From: Chloroflexota bacterium
GTDB lineage: Bacteria > Chloroflexota > Anaerolineae > UBA2200
Direction of reading: 5' to 3'
NCBI GenBank assembly: GCA_014360905.1
Contig: JACIWW010000003.1
Span: forward strand, 1-64,000
Length of the DNA stretch: 64,000 nt
Positions within the stretch are counted from its first letter, which is position 1. Each line of letters opens with the position of its first letter. The notes below the pieces were generated by a model. It had not been told where the DNA came from and ran no database searches. It saw only the letters and a program-made list of their open reading frames with translations. The position numbers and the translations under genes were made by a program. Shown one piece after another: positions 7,501 to 15,601 of the stretch.

Positions 7501-9586
7501 CGCCCCATATCCTGTGCCCAGTGGCTGGACCAATATCAACTGCTTCGATATCCGTTGGTTTGCGAATCCTGCTGATTTTTCAGGCATCGGTGGAGCTTAC
7601 TATAGTTTTCATGTGCCGGTTTCACCGACCGATGGGATTCTTGTCCTTGGTGACAATATCATGTCTATCCCGTGTGTGCAGGTGCCAACCCAGCTCGGAG
7701 ATGGGTTGCATAATGTGTATGTTTGGTTGCGGGATAGAGCAGGTAATAGCGATCATCGCACCAGACATGCGGTCACGCTAGCACTGGATCAGACTCCTCC
7801 TCAATTGAGCGCAGTGGTAGCAGGACGCCTGTGTAACGTGGGTGGATGGTACAATTCTCCTATTACTGTCACTTTTGTGGCGACGGATGCACTCTCAGGC
7901 ATGGCTACTGGAGTGATTAGTTATCAGGTAAATGGTGGAGGCTGGGTGCAAGGCACTGCTTATTACGAGTCCAGCGATGGCCGCTATGTGATCGAAAGCA
8001 GGGCCAGGGATGTCGCTGGCAACCATAGCGACATCGTCACCGCAACTGTCCGAATCGATCAGACGGCGCCAGATGCGCCCATGCCTATTTGGGTTGAGCC
8101 AAGCGATTGGTCCAGAGAGAACAATTTTGTGGTTCGTTGGGTGAATCCTTGGGATTTATCTGGAATAGCAGGAGTTTACTATAAACAGGTAAATCCTCCA
8201 ACTTTTTCCTCAGATGGAACTTATGTGGATGGTTTCCATAGCTCACTTGCTATCTCTGCTACTGAGGAGGGGTTGATACCAGTCTATGTATGGCTGGCAG
8301 ATAAGGCCTGCAACAAGGATCATCAGAAACGAGGCATGGTTACACTTAAATACGACCGAACGCCGCCTACAACCACTTTTAGTGTGGAGGGTGTTTCTGG
8401 AGGTGAAGGTTGGTACACCTCAGATGTGCAAATCTCATTGAATTGTACAGACGCTCACTCCGGATGCAAGCAGGATGGTACCTACTATCGGATTGGCGAT
8501 GGGGCATGGCATAATGGCACTTCGTTTGTCATAAGCGCTGAAGGCGTCATTACGTTCTCGTACTATTCTGTGGATATCGCAGGCAATACGGAAGCCATAC
8601 GCACAGGTTCGGTCAAGATTGACCGCACTCCACCCTCATCCTATGCCTATGCTGATCGCTACAGTCCATCTACCTCTTTCACTGTCCGTTGGAATGGCAG
8701 TGATGGATTATCTGGCCTTGCTGCCTTTGACGTACAGTATAAAGAAGGGACGATTGGCACTTGGCAAGATTGGGCCATTTCCTTAGACCCAACGCAGCGT
8801 TCCAAACTGTTTACTGGCGTGCGGGGAAGGACTTATTATTTCCGTACCCGGGCAATGGATAAAGCGGGCAATGTGGAGCCTTATCCTGTTGTTGCCGATA
8901 CCTATGTATCTATAGATCCTTTGCTCAATGGTGATTTCGAGCGCGATATTGCGAGTGAATGGGAGATCTTGTGGATCACTGGTGGCGGTCAGGGTAGCTG
9001 CTGGCCCACACGGGTTTATACACAGTCGTATAGCGGTGGGAATACCTATGCGGTGGTTCTGGGTTGCCGCGATAGAAGGGACGCTCCTTTTGGCGTGTCC
9101 ATGATCTGTCAGACTATCAATGTGCCTACCGTGCAGAACATGCCTGCTCCCATGCTACTTTTCCGTTACCGTATTTTCACGTATGATTTAATACTAGGGC
9201 CAATAACCGGAAAGTTCTTCGATTCCTTCAATATTGCTCTGTGGCGTCCGGGCGATATTTCTCCCACCTACGTTTTTACAGATGGGCACAAGGGTCCGGA
9301 TTATGGCACTTTGCGGGATTTGGGATGGCGTGAGGGAGCAGTGGATCTCAAGCCGTATGCAGGGCAAACACTAAAAGTTTGTCTTGCCAATGTGACTAGA
9401 GAGGATGAGCATCTGAATACTTGGACTTATGTCGACGATGTCCGAGTGGTCAATTTGGAGTATAAGATTTGTTTGCCTGTCATAAAGCGGCTTGTTCCTA
9501 TGGCTGGGTTAGCAGCAGAAGCAACGCTGAGTTCGGTACTCCCTAAAGTACAGGAGGAACTCGAATTGCCACCGCTTAAGCGATAG
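4592..9586 (+). CDS. secreted multi-repeat Ig-like surface protein
   Basis: A 1664-residue exported protein starting with a signal peptide (MRVRALISVVTFGMLFIF...). An in-frame GTG lies at 4553, but AAGGGGAG sits 6 bases before the ATG at 4592. About residues 145-565 hold four Ig-like repeats of 105 residues (PPQSVVTTTGCFNTWPG... to ...DNCGN). About 565-1440 hold further Ig/OmpL47-like repeats, recognisable from TPPTT..., GWY, VTLNAVD, EGVHTIEYYSVD and AGN. About 1443-1617 is a jelly-roll-like domain (NGDFE... to ...YVDDVRV). The tail contains YKICLPVIKR, close to a LPLV-type motif common near the C-termini of Chloroflexota surface proteins. No catalytic signature is seen, so an adhesive, structural or ligand-sensing role is likely. 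It lies between a response regulator and its probable kinase. Confidence 0.85.
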   Translation: MRVRALISVVTFGMLFIFLCAATQVRGMTIESTLMGASLQSWYDFQPSGWVTTTLVTCTIEVYHPDGFIDEAEYQYRTGDAWSNWVAESLQIVILDTTRRRLTVSNLFFPHSATEDQNQIRFRIKSSLDEWLESNAYSVRVDRVAPDSTVAVASCYSSTMEIKGVASDSGSGVQVVEIALQRALDSWYFNGTSWGPTLSWIAAFGTTNWSLPFTPTVETVYTVTSRATDNAGNVQGIPGSGVFRYDATPPQSVVTTTGCFNTWPGAIQGLANDAFSGVASVQIRLQRASDRFYYNGTSWGPTESWVTASGTAVWSLPFTPPVETVYTVTSKAVDNCGNWQSVFITSTFSYDVTPPQTVVTTTGCFNSWPGAIQGVASDLVSGVSYVQVRLQRALDGFYYDGFSWTPVATWLTATGTTDWSLPFTPTLETTYMVAVRAADHCGNLQIEPGTGVFTYDATPPESVVATVGYFNTWPGAIEGIASDAVSGVAHVRVKLQRSLDHFYYDGFSWASAEKWITATGNITWTVPFTPTVEAVYTVTSRATDSCGNVQDIPGIGTFVYDITPPSSPFNLAVEPSVWTPVNSFTVTWECLADLSGVKLAHYKWNAAPVNNEDESPGSPVPISGERIQSIQGLAVPTQGAHQLFIWLEDKAGNVNFQTRNATTVGAFKWDAEPPATTIVNLDGRQGCEGWYISAVQVNLSAVDVNPDPGTINATSGISATFWRKDGGSWQQVTGSNFQIAEQGVHTIEYYSVDIAGNSETPRELTPTLKIDTVPPTTYQPIYTGTLGREGWYISPVSVTLNAVDATSGISITCYQVDTDTLQTGDSFCVTADGAHTIRYYSVDVACNWETEQTATLKVDKTYPTTAYQLEGVQGDNGWFLAAPVTVTLIASDAVTGVQGVSGVDKVHYRIDSGSWQIREPLTSFTITIPAGQSEYMRTVTYYATDLAGNIEPMRTLTIGVDSRAPLALPYAPYPVPSGWTNINCFDIRWFANPADFSGIGGAYYSFHVPVSPTDGILVLGDNIMSIPCVQVPTQLGDGLHNVYVWLRDRAGNSDHRTRHAVTLALDQTPPQLSAVVAGRLCNVGGWYNSPITVTFVATDALSGMATGVISYQVNGGGWVQGTAYYESSDGRYVIESRARDVAGNHSDIVTATVRIDQTAPDAPMPIWVEPSDWSRENNFVVRWVNPWDLSGIAGVYYKQVNPPTFSSDGTYVDGFHSSLAISATEEGLIPVYVWLADKACNKDHQKRGMVTLKYDRTPPTTTFSVEGVSGGEGWYTSDVQISLNCTDAHSGCKQDGTYYRIGDGAWHNGTSFVISAEGVITFSYYSVDIAGNTEAIRTGSVKIDRTPPSSYAYADRYSPSTSFTVRWNGSDGLSGLAAFDVQYKEGTIGTWQDWAISLDPTQRSKLFTGVRGRTYYFRTRAMDKAGNVEPYPVVADTYVSIDPLLNGDFERDIASEWEILWITGGGQGSCWPTRVYTQSYSGGNTYAVVLGCRDRRDAPFGVSMICQTINVPTVQNMPAPMLLFRYRIFTYDLILGPITGKFFDSFNIALWRPGDISPTYVFTDGHKGPDYGTLRDLGWREGAVDLKPYAGQTLKVCLANVTREDEHLNTWTYVDDVRVVNLEYKICLPVIKRLVPMAGLAAEATLSSVLPKVQEELELPPLKR
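5021..6283 (+). repeat. four 315-bp tandem repeats inside the Ig-like protein gene
   Basis: A shared landmark, G-[VLI]-A-[SN]-D, begins at 5081, 5396, 5711 and 6026, exactly 315 bp (105 codons) apart each time. Copies two to four also share GCFN.WPGAI, and all four share W..PFTP..E..Y.V. The repeats have diverged in sequence but kept their length, which suggests older duplication with structural constraint. The first copy is two codons shorter before the landmark. Confidence 0.85.
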
Positions 9587-9610
9587 GCTGAGAGATAGAG
9601 GGGGAGTATT

Positions 9611-11026
9611 GTGCCTGACGAGATAGAGGACGCAAATGTAGATAGCATCCAGGATTCCGAAGCTGCTGATGCTTTGTATGCGGAAGGCATGGCTCATTAC
9701 CGCAGACGGGAATGGGAAGAAGCCAGGGCCTGTTTTATACGCTTGAAATCCATTGCACCTGGCCGGCGGAATGTTGACGCGCTTTTGAATGAGGTAGATC
9801 TGTTCCTTCAATTGCAGGAAATGCAACCGGAGCGCCGTAGGGCTGTGCCTTTTACAAGTAGAGCGGAAGAAGCGCGTGAAGCGAAGCGTGTTTCACGAAG
9901 AGAGGCAAAACTTCCTCGCGAACGGCGTAGGACCACGTGGTCAATAGTGTTGGTTGTTCTGGCCTCCCTGTTGATTCTTTTCTCAGTGCTGTACGTAACA
10001 GGATGGCTAGATCCACTCATCAATAGTCAACGGCAGGCCCGCGTCCAGAGTCTGGTGAACCAGGGGCGAGCTGCATTGAACGTTGGCGAATATGACCGCG
10101 CTGTAGCTGCTTTTGGCGAGGCACTGGCTCTGGCTCCCAACAACGAAGATGTGCAGACTTGGTATGCCAAAGCACAGAGATTTCAGCAGATGGATTACCT
10201 ATATACACAAGCGGAAGCAGACATGGCTGCTGAGAAGTGGGATAGCGCATTGGAGAAGTTAGAGAAAGTTATAGCGCTTGATCCCACGTTTAAGGATGCT
10301 CGTACTAAGGTTGATTTCATCAAGAGCCAGCAGACTTTGGATGCCCGCTTTGCCGAAGCCCGGCGCTATTTTGAACAGGGCAAATGGAAGGAGGTTATTG
10401 ATATCCTGGAACAATTGCGTGAGACAGCGCCGGCTTTCAAGACGAACGATGTGCAACAAACTCTCTTCTATGCCTATTTTCGGCATGGGGTGGAGCTTTT
10501 AGCTGGGGCAGGTGAGTCTCTGGATCTGATGAGTCAGGCGATTCAAAGTTTTGATCGGGCATTGCTGATCCTACCCAATGACAAGACAGCTCTTACTGAG
10601 AGGAGGCTGGCAGATCTTTATCGCCAAGGTTACCTCTTTTTCAATCAGAAGAATTGGCCGCAAGCGGTCCTTGTCTTGCAACAGATCTACAGTACACGTC
10701 CGAGTTATATGGATGGCCGGGTCACTGCTATGTTGTGCACTTCCTATTTGCGGTTGGGAGATGCCTATCATGAGTCCGGGGATCTGGAACAAGCATTGCT
10801 CCAGTATCGAAACGTACTGGCTATCGATGGCTGTGACCATGTTGAAGCGGCGGTAAAGGAGCGCGAGGTGTACCTGGCTCTTTATCCACCGACTCCAACT
10901 CCAACCAGGACGCGAACACCAACCCGCACACCACAACCCACTCCCACTTTCACTGCTACACCTTTGCCGCCTACGCCACCTCCACCGCGTCCTCCGCCCC
11001 CTACAGAGACACCGATCATCCGGTGA
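9611..11026 (+). CDS. membrane-anchored TPR protein with Pro/Thr-rich tail
   Basis: A 471-residue protein starting at GTG, with GGGGAG 5 bases upstream. Residues about 1-108 are charged, Arg-rich and probably cytoplasmic, with one TPR-like unit (ADALYAEGMAHYRRREWEEA). Residues 111-134 form one transmembrane helix (IVLVVLASLLILFSVLYV). About 140-420 are TPR units, for example NQGRAALNVGEYDRAVAAF and a later one at residues 379-398, which should lie outside the membrane. From 426 the tail is Pro/Thr-rich (PTPTPTRTRTPTRT) and ends PPTETPIIR. TPR arrays mediate protein contacts, so it may hold partner surface proteins. The next gene's product ends almost identically (PPQETPVLR). Confidence 0.88.
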   Translation: MPDEIEDANVDSIQDSEAADALYAEGMAHYRRREWEEARACFIRLKSIAPGRRNVDALLNEVDLFLQLQEMQPERRRAVPFTSRAEEAREAKRVSRREAKLPRERRRTTWSIVLVVLASLLILFSVLYVTGWLDPLINSQRQARVQSLVNQGRAALNVGEYDRAVAAFGEALALAPNNEDVQTWYAKAQRFQQMDYLYTQAEADMAAEKWDSALEKLEKVIALDPTFKDARTKVDFIKSQQTLDARFAEARRYFEQGKWKEVIDILEQLRETAPAFKTNDVQQTLFYAYFRHGVELLAGAGESLDLMSQAIQSFDRALLILPNDKTALTERRLADLYRQGYLFFNQKNWPQAVLVLQQIYSTRPSYMDGRVTAMLCTSYLRLGDAYHESGDLEQALLQYRNVLAIDGCDHVEAAVKEREVYLALYPPTPTPTRTRTPTRTPQPTPTFTATPLPPTPPPPRPPPPTETPIIR

Positions 11027-11048
11027 TTGATGAGGTGTATTAGCCGGA

Positions 11049-12512
11049 TTGGATCAGAAAATGAACAATCGCTCCTTTGTCGTGGAAAGGGAAAGCGCCC
11101 ACAGTTATCTGCACGGTCTTTTGGAAAGCAAAGCAACCCAGATTGTCCTGGCTATCCTATGTTTTCTTTTGCCCGTTTTCTTCCTGCCAGCCGCTTTGCA
11201 TGAGAGTGGAACAGACCTTTGGGTATATGCTGGGCTATCCAAGAGTGCGATTAAACAGGTGTTGCTTCCTCGAGGAATCATTCCTGTGCGGTATGTACTG
11301 CTTGCTGATAAGGGAATATATCGCAGTACGGATAATGGCATCACCTGGACGGCACTGAACGATGGCTTGCCTTCTGGACAATTTACAAATATCAATGTGC
11401 AAGCCCTTGCTGTAGATGCTGACAATCCACTCATTGCATACGCTGGCATAGGCGGCGCTGGCAGTCGAGACAGTTCGCTCAGTGCTGGGTTATACGTATT
11501 GGATGAGAAGGGCGCGACCTGGCTACCTGCAGGTAGGGTGATGGCAGGCCAGGAGGTGCGGCAAATTGCGATCATGACACTGCCAAGTGTGAAAAACAGC
11601 GTGGTTTGCGCTGCAGCGAGCGAGGGCATCTATTGCAATATCGGGGAACAGCAGTCCTGGTTGCGACTTAATCCGCCAGCTATAGAGGTGAACAAGATCT
11701 CGTCTCTCGCTATCCGTCCTGGCAATCCACGCGTGATCTATATAGGGACTGACGGACGTGGCCTGTTTGTCACCAAAGATGGCGGGAATTCCTGGTTGGA
11801 ACAGGCTCAGGGGTTGGACGGCCTTCATATCTATGACATCGCTATCTCACCGATTCAACCTGACTTGCTGTATGTCGCGACAGAAAGCGGCATATACAAA
11901 TCCATAGATGCTGGCTTGACATGGACTAAACTAGCTCTGACGACACAGGGCCGACGGATCAACACAATAGTTCTGTATCCAGGTGATGAGGACGTCTTGT
12001 TTGTGGGCCTACAATATGGTGCGGCTTATTGCACAGTGGATGGCGGCATACGCTGGACTCCCTTGAAAAAGGGGCTAGGCGATGTAACCATTTTGTCTTT
12101 GGCGCTTGATCCCCAGAATCCTTCTATTCTTTGGGCAGGCACAACGGATGGCATTTGGCGCTATGTATTAGGGACGCCTGTGGCTTCGAGGACAACTTCT
12201 GTAGTGGTAAGTGCAACTGCAGTGCCTACGGTTGAGCCTACGCTTACGCCAACAGTGCAGCCTAGTTTTACTCCAACGCCTACCGAAACGCCTATTCCTA
12301 CGGCAACGTTGACACCAACGGCGACCTTTACTGCCAGCCCTACTGCTACGCGTACTAAACAACCCACTCCAACTCGTACTTCAACACCTGTGCCCACTCC
12401 TACCGCAACAGCAGTACCACCAACACCTGTGCCCACTCCTACCGCAACAGCAGTACCATCAACACCTCCGCCTCCACCTTCTCCACCTCAGGAGACTCCG
12501 GTGCTGAGATGA
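11049..12512 (+). CDS. exported beta-propeller (Asp-box/BNR, YCF48-like) protein with Pro/Thr tail
   Basis: About 487 residues. A hydrophobic segment at about 32-51 (IVLAILCFLLPVFFLPAAL) acts as signal or anchor. Residues about 60-375 form a propeller with Asp-box repeats: YRSTDNGITW, FVTKDGGNSW, YKSIDAGLTW and YCTVDGGIRW. Such folds occur in sialidases, sortilin-like receptors and YCF48 assembly factors. No sialidase catalytic set is seen, so binding is more likely than hydrolysis. The tail from about 390 is Pro/Thr-rich and ends SPPQETPVLR. The start is uncertain: TTG at 11049 has GAGGTG 11 bases upstream, and ATG at 11061 gives a protein 4 residues shorter. It is co-oriented between the TPR protein and the kinase. 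Confidence 0.85.
   Translation: MDQKMNNRSFVVERESAHSYLHGLLESKATQIVLAILCFLLPVFFLPAALHESGTDLWVYAGLSKSAIKQVLLPRGIIPVRYVLLADKGIYRSTDNGITWTALNDGLPSGQFTNINVQALAVDADNPLIAYAGIGGAGSRDSSLSAGLYVLDEKGATWLPAGRVMAGQEVRQIAIMTLPSVKNSVVCAAASEGIYCNIGEQQSWLRLNPPAIEVNKISSLAIRPGNPRVIYIGTDGRGLFVTKDGGNSWLEQAQGLDGLHIYDIAISPIQPDLLYVATESGIYKSIDAGLTWTKLALTTQGRRINTIVLYPGDEDVLFVGLQYGAAYCTVDGGIRWTPLKKGLGDVTILSLALDPQNPSILWAGTTDGIWRYVLGTPVASRTTSVVVSATAVPTVEPTLTPTVQPSFTPTPTETPIPTATLTPTATFTASPTATRTKQPTPTRTSTPVPTPTATAVPPTPVPTPTATAVPSTPPPPPSPPQETPVLR
12382..12459 (+). repeat. two 39-bp tandem repeats encoding a Pro/Thr linker unit
   Basis: 12382-12420 and 12421-12459 are identical except for the last base. Each encodes 13 residues of the type TPVPTPTATAVPP. 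Near identity at DNA level points to recent slippage or recombination and to a linker that can vary in length. Confidence 0.9.
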
Positions 12513-12539
12513 CTGTAGAATGAAATCGTGGTGGGCAAG

Positions 12540-14861
12540 ATGTTAGCACATACGGATGATCATGCTGACTATTTGAATACGATATTGCAGAGCGAACGTC
12601 GGGTGGGTTTATCCATCAAGTGGGCATTATTGCTACTTGGTTTGTTCAGTACGCGCTTTCTGGAAAAATATCGCATCTTTACTGGATTGGCTATTGGGGT
12701 GTTGGCCTATGCTCTGTTCAACCTGTATTTTACGTACCAGTTAGTGTTTCGCTTGGACATGGCCAAGTCATGGGGACGCAACTCTTACTTGCTCTCATAT
12801 GGAATGGACATCGCTTTTGCTAGCCTGATCATTTATTACAGTGGTGCTGCTGTCAGCGAACTGTACTTCTTGTATGCATTGTTAGCACTGAAAAGTATCT
12901 TGTATTATCCTGCGTGGCATGAAGCATTGATTTTTCCCTTTGCCTCGGGCCTGTTGTACACGGTGCTTCTGCGCTTTTCGCTCCATACATGGTCTTTCTT
13001 GACCGAGCCTCTTTTCCTTCAGCGCTATGTTTTGCTCTTTGGCAGTGTATTGACCTCGGTCTATCTAGGCTGGTTGAATGAACACAATTACCTATTGCAA
13101 TCGAGTTTACGACGTAGTATAGCCGAACGTACCCAGGAGTTGGACAGTAAAACGCGCTCCATGCAGCAAATGGCTACTAGCCTTGGCAATAGAGTGCTTG
13201 AATTGCGAACCCTTCAGGAAGGAATCAAGGCCATCAATTCCGCGCTGGCTTTGGAGGATGTGCTACGTCTCATTGTGGCTAATGCTTCTCAGGTTCTGGA
13301 AGGAGCACGCTGCTCAGTGGCACTTTTGGATGAGGAACGCAACCAGGTCCTCTCCATGGCAGCATCAGATGGGAAGGTAGGTGTTGGGACTGACACCAGT
13401 TTCGAGTTTGTCAAGAGCCTTGTTCAGTGGATTGTGGAGAATGGCAAGCCGCTGCTCATTGGCGATGTACGGCAGGACGATCGCTTTACAAGCATGACCC
13501 ATCTGCCCATTGTCTCGGTAATCAGTGTGCCGCTCTTTCTGGACGATAAAGCGGTTGGAGCGCTGATTGCCACAAGCGCAGATGCCGATGTGTTTACAAC
13601 CGAGGATTTGAACCTCCTGACTGCCTTCGCAGATCAGGCGGCTGTTGCAGTGAAAAATGCCAGACTGTATGAGCAGCTTGTCGAGGAGCAAAGGCAAACA
13701 GAGCAGATTTATCAACATGTCGAGGAGCGGAGAAACGAACTCGAGGCAATTCTGCGTGGCATTGGCGACGGAGTGATTGTGACAGACCCCGATCTAAATT
13801 TGTTGCTCATGAATCCGGTTGCTACTCGTATCTTTCGAGTCAAAGCGGATGTGTCCAGTAGCGTGTCATTATCAAAACTTATACCGCATCAGGAACTGAC
13901 ATCCCTCTTTCAGGATGCGCTTCATGGTGCTGGAAATGCCATTGTGCGGGAGATCTCTCTGTCACCAGCAGGTGATAGGATAGAGGCTACTTATCAGGCC
14001 CTAGCCTCGCCGATTCTTGGCGCAGATGGTAAGGCACGTGGAGTGGTGACCGTGCTGAGGGATGTCACAAGTCAAAAAGAACTCGAGCGTATGAAATCTA
14101 GTTTCTTGTCGGTAGTATCTCATGAACTGAAAACACCGCTGCATTCGATCAAGGGCTTCGTGGACATTATCTTGATGGGCAAGACTGGCCCGCTTACAGA
14201 CACCCAGGCTGATTTCCTCGCCACGGTGCGCGATCAAACAACTCATTTGCAAAGTCTGATCGATGACTTGCTCGAATTCTCACGCCTCGAGTCAGGACAA
14301 ATTAAATTGCGCCTAAGCGAGGTTTCGTTGTCAGAAGTGACGGCGGCGGTCATTGACAAGTTAAAGCCCCTAGCAGAGCGTGGTCAGATCCAACTAGTCA
14401 ACCGTGTTGGGGCAGAGATCCCGGTCGTCGAAGCAGACTATATGCGCATTGAACAGGTTTTGACCAACCTCATTGACAACGCGATCAAGTTCACTCCTCC
14501 TTCTGGAGTTGTGACCATTGCGGCTCAGGACTTGGGAGGCGAGGTGCAGGTTGCTGTTTCGGATACTGGCATTGGTATTCCAGCAAGTGAACAGGAACGC
14601 ATCTTCGAACGTTTTTATCAAGTGGATAGTGGCTCAGCGCGACATTATCGCGGCACTGGTCTTGGCTTGACGATATGTAAGCATATTGTGGAATACCACC
14701 ATGGCCGGATTTGGGTGGAAAGTGAGGTGGGCAAAGGCAGCACTTTCTACTTCATTTTGCCCAAAAAGATCAGGGCTGAAGAGGGCGAATTGTTGCTCGA
14801 CTTCTCGAGCTTGCCCAGAAAGGAACAGAGACAAAAGCGCTCACGCGAGCACAAAAAGTGA
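12540..14861 (+). CDS. membrane sensor histidine kinase (TM-GAF-PAS-HisKA-HATPase)
   Basis: A 773-residue sensor. The first 190 residues or so contain several hydrophobic segments with very short loops, so any signal is probably sensed in or at the membrane. A linker helix leads to a GAF domain (about 222-377) and a PAS domain (about 396-517, beginning ILRGIGDGVIVTDPDLNLLL). The HisKA helix carries H528 in SHELKTPLH. The ATP-binding domain (about 628-745) has the N box NLIDNAIKF, G1 DTGIGIP, F box IFERFYQ and G2 GTGLGL. There is no receiver domain. GTG codons at 12528 and 12531 are in frame, but the ATG at 12540 has GGTGG at good spacing. Partner: probably the regulator at 3768. Confidence 0.94.
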   Translation: MLAHTDDHADYLNTILQSERRVGLSIKWALLLLGLFSTRFLEKYRIFTGLAIGVLAYALFNLYFTYQLVFRLDMAKSWGRNSYLLSYGMDIAFASLIIYYSGAAVSELYFLYALLALKSILYYPAWHEALIFPFASGLLYTVLLRFSLHTWSFLTEPLFLQRYVLLFGSVLTSVYLGWLNEHNYLLQSSLRRSIAERTQELDSKTRSMQQMATSLGNRVLELRTLQEGIKAINSALALEDVLRLIVANASQVLEGARCSVALLDEERNQVLSMAASDGKVGVGTDTSFEFVKSLVQWIVENGKPLLIGDVRQDDRFTSMTHLPIVSVISVPLFLDDKAVGALIATSADADVFTTEDLNLLTAFADQAAVAVKNARLYEQLVEEQRQTEQIYQHVEERRNELEAILRGIGDGVIVTDPDLNLLLMNPVATRIFRVKADVSSSVSLSKLIPHQELTSLFQDALHGAGNAIVREISLSPAGDRIEATYQALASPILGADGKARGVVTVLRDVTSQKELERMKSSFLSVVSHELKTPLHSIKGFVDIILMGKTGPLTDTQADFLATVRDQTTHLQSLIDDLLEFSRLESGQIKLRLSEVSLSEVTAAVIDKLKPLAERGQIQLVNRVGAEIPVVEADYMRIEQVLTNLIDNAIKFTPPSGVVTIAAQDLGGEVQVAVSDTGIGIPASEQERIFERFYQVDSGSARHYRGTGLGLTICKHIVEYHHGRIWVESEVGKGSTFYFILPKKIRAEEGELLLDFSSLPRKEQRQKRSREHKK

Positions 14862-14869
14862 CATTCTCA

Positions 14870-14953
14870 AGGCCAGAGCAGCCTGCTTGCAGAATTGGTC
14901 TTGCCTGATCCAGCCCCCTTGGTTTTGAGAGGAGCGTGCTCTGGCCTCTTTTT
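14870..14953 (+). terminator. candidate intrinsic terminator after the kinase operon
   Basis: GGCCAGAGCA (14871-14880) is the exact complement of TGCTCTGGCC (14937-14946); one more A-T pair extends the stem to 11 bp. TCTTTTT follows the 3' arm. The 56-base loop is unusually long, so the hairpin may be folded further inside or may have another role, but position and U-run fit a terminator. Confidence 0.6.
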
Positions 14954-15052
14954 GGCTTTTGGCCGGAAAATGAATATAGTTGAAAAAATTTACATTTTCT
15001 TCATTTGAAATGGCGTACTACATGAGCGGATTGTAACCCCTGTCGCGCTTGT

Positions 15053-15086
15053 TTTTCATCCTCTTTTCATCTCGAAAGGCTAGAAT
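15053..15086 (+). promoter_or_regulatory. PhoB-type promoter (site A) before the HTH/radical SAM/GT-C operon
   Basis: TTTTCAT at 15053-15059 and TTTTCAT at 15064-15070 are 11 bp apart. Ten bases later comes TAGAAT (15081-15086), a good -10 with no separate -35. This is the layout of promoters activated by PhoB/OmpR proteins, where the activator sites replace the -35. The same spacing occurs at 37419-37452 and 55850-55883. A small hairpin, CGGAG-GTGAA-CTCCG (15096-15110), lies at the start of the transcript. Confidence 0.65.
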
Positions 15087-15147
15087 GTTGTTAGCCGGAG
15101 GTGAACTCCGACATCCTTTTAGAGATTTGGATGCGAGGGGGAAGAGT

Positions 15148-15594
15148 ATGGCGCTCTATGTGCGCAAGCTAACTGAGGCAGAGGAAGAACAACTCAAGCG
15201 TTGGTTAGCAGGCGGCGATCCAGCGATGAGACATCGTGCTAGGGTCATTCTTCTTTCGAGCCAGGGCTATCGGGTACCAGAGATAGGGCCACTGGTTAAG
15301 TCTCATCCAGCCAATCTACGCAAATGGATTCATCGTTTCAATGAACGGGGATGTGAGGGGTTGCGGACAGTGCGCTCTGGTGGCCCAAGGTTGCGCTTCT
15401 CTCCAGAACAAAGGCAGGAAATTGTTCGCCTGGCTCGAGCAAAGCCAAGGGATTTGGGGTTGAATTTTAGCCGCTGGACCCTGCATAAATTGGCCCAGCA
15501 AGCTGTGAAACACGGCATTGTAGACCGAATCAGCCACGAATGTGTACGTCAGATACTGAGAGAGGCGCAATGCCAGTATAAAGGGTATAAGTAG
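15148..15594 (+). CDS. stand-alone helix-turn-helix protein related to IS630 transposase N-termini
   Basis: 148 residues. The start at 15148 is set by GAGGGGGAAG just upstream; an in-frame extension back to 15049 would overlap the promoter. Residues about 15-75 form one HTH (RARVILLSSQGYRVPEIGPL then NLRKWIHRFNERG). About 80-145 form a second winged-HTH-like unit (LNFSRWTLHKLAQQAV... to CVRQILREA). Both match the DNA-binding half of IS630/Tc1-type transposases. The DDE catalytic domain is missing: the frame stops and a radical SAM gene begins 8 bases later. No inverted repeats flank it. It is either a truncated transposase or a domesticated DNA-binding protein. As first gene behind a regulated promoter, a regulatory role is plausible but unproven. 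Confidence 0.75.
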   Translation: MALYVRKLTEAEEEQLKRWLAGGDPAMRHRARVILLSSQGYRVPEIGPLVKSHPANLRKWIHRFNERGCEGLRTVRSGGPRLRFSPEQRQEIVRLARAKPRDLGLNFSRWTLHKLAQQAVKHGIVDRISHECVRQILREAQCQYKGYK

Positions 15595-15601
15595 ATAGAT
15601 C

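Noticed and set aside
12161-12436. Minus-strand open frame with Gly/Val repeats
   Set aside because: It is the antisense shadow of the Pro/Thr linker; low-complexity DNA gives open frames on both strands. The same applies at 10882-11136 and 59757-59942.
15148-15594. Complete IS630 insertion sequence
   Set aside because: Only the DNA-binding half is present. No DDE domain, terminal repeats or target duplication were found.
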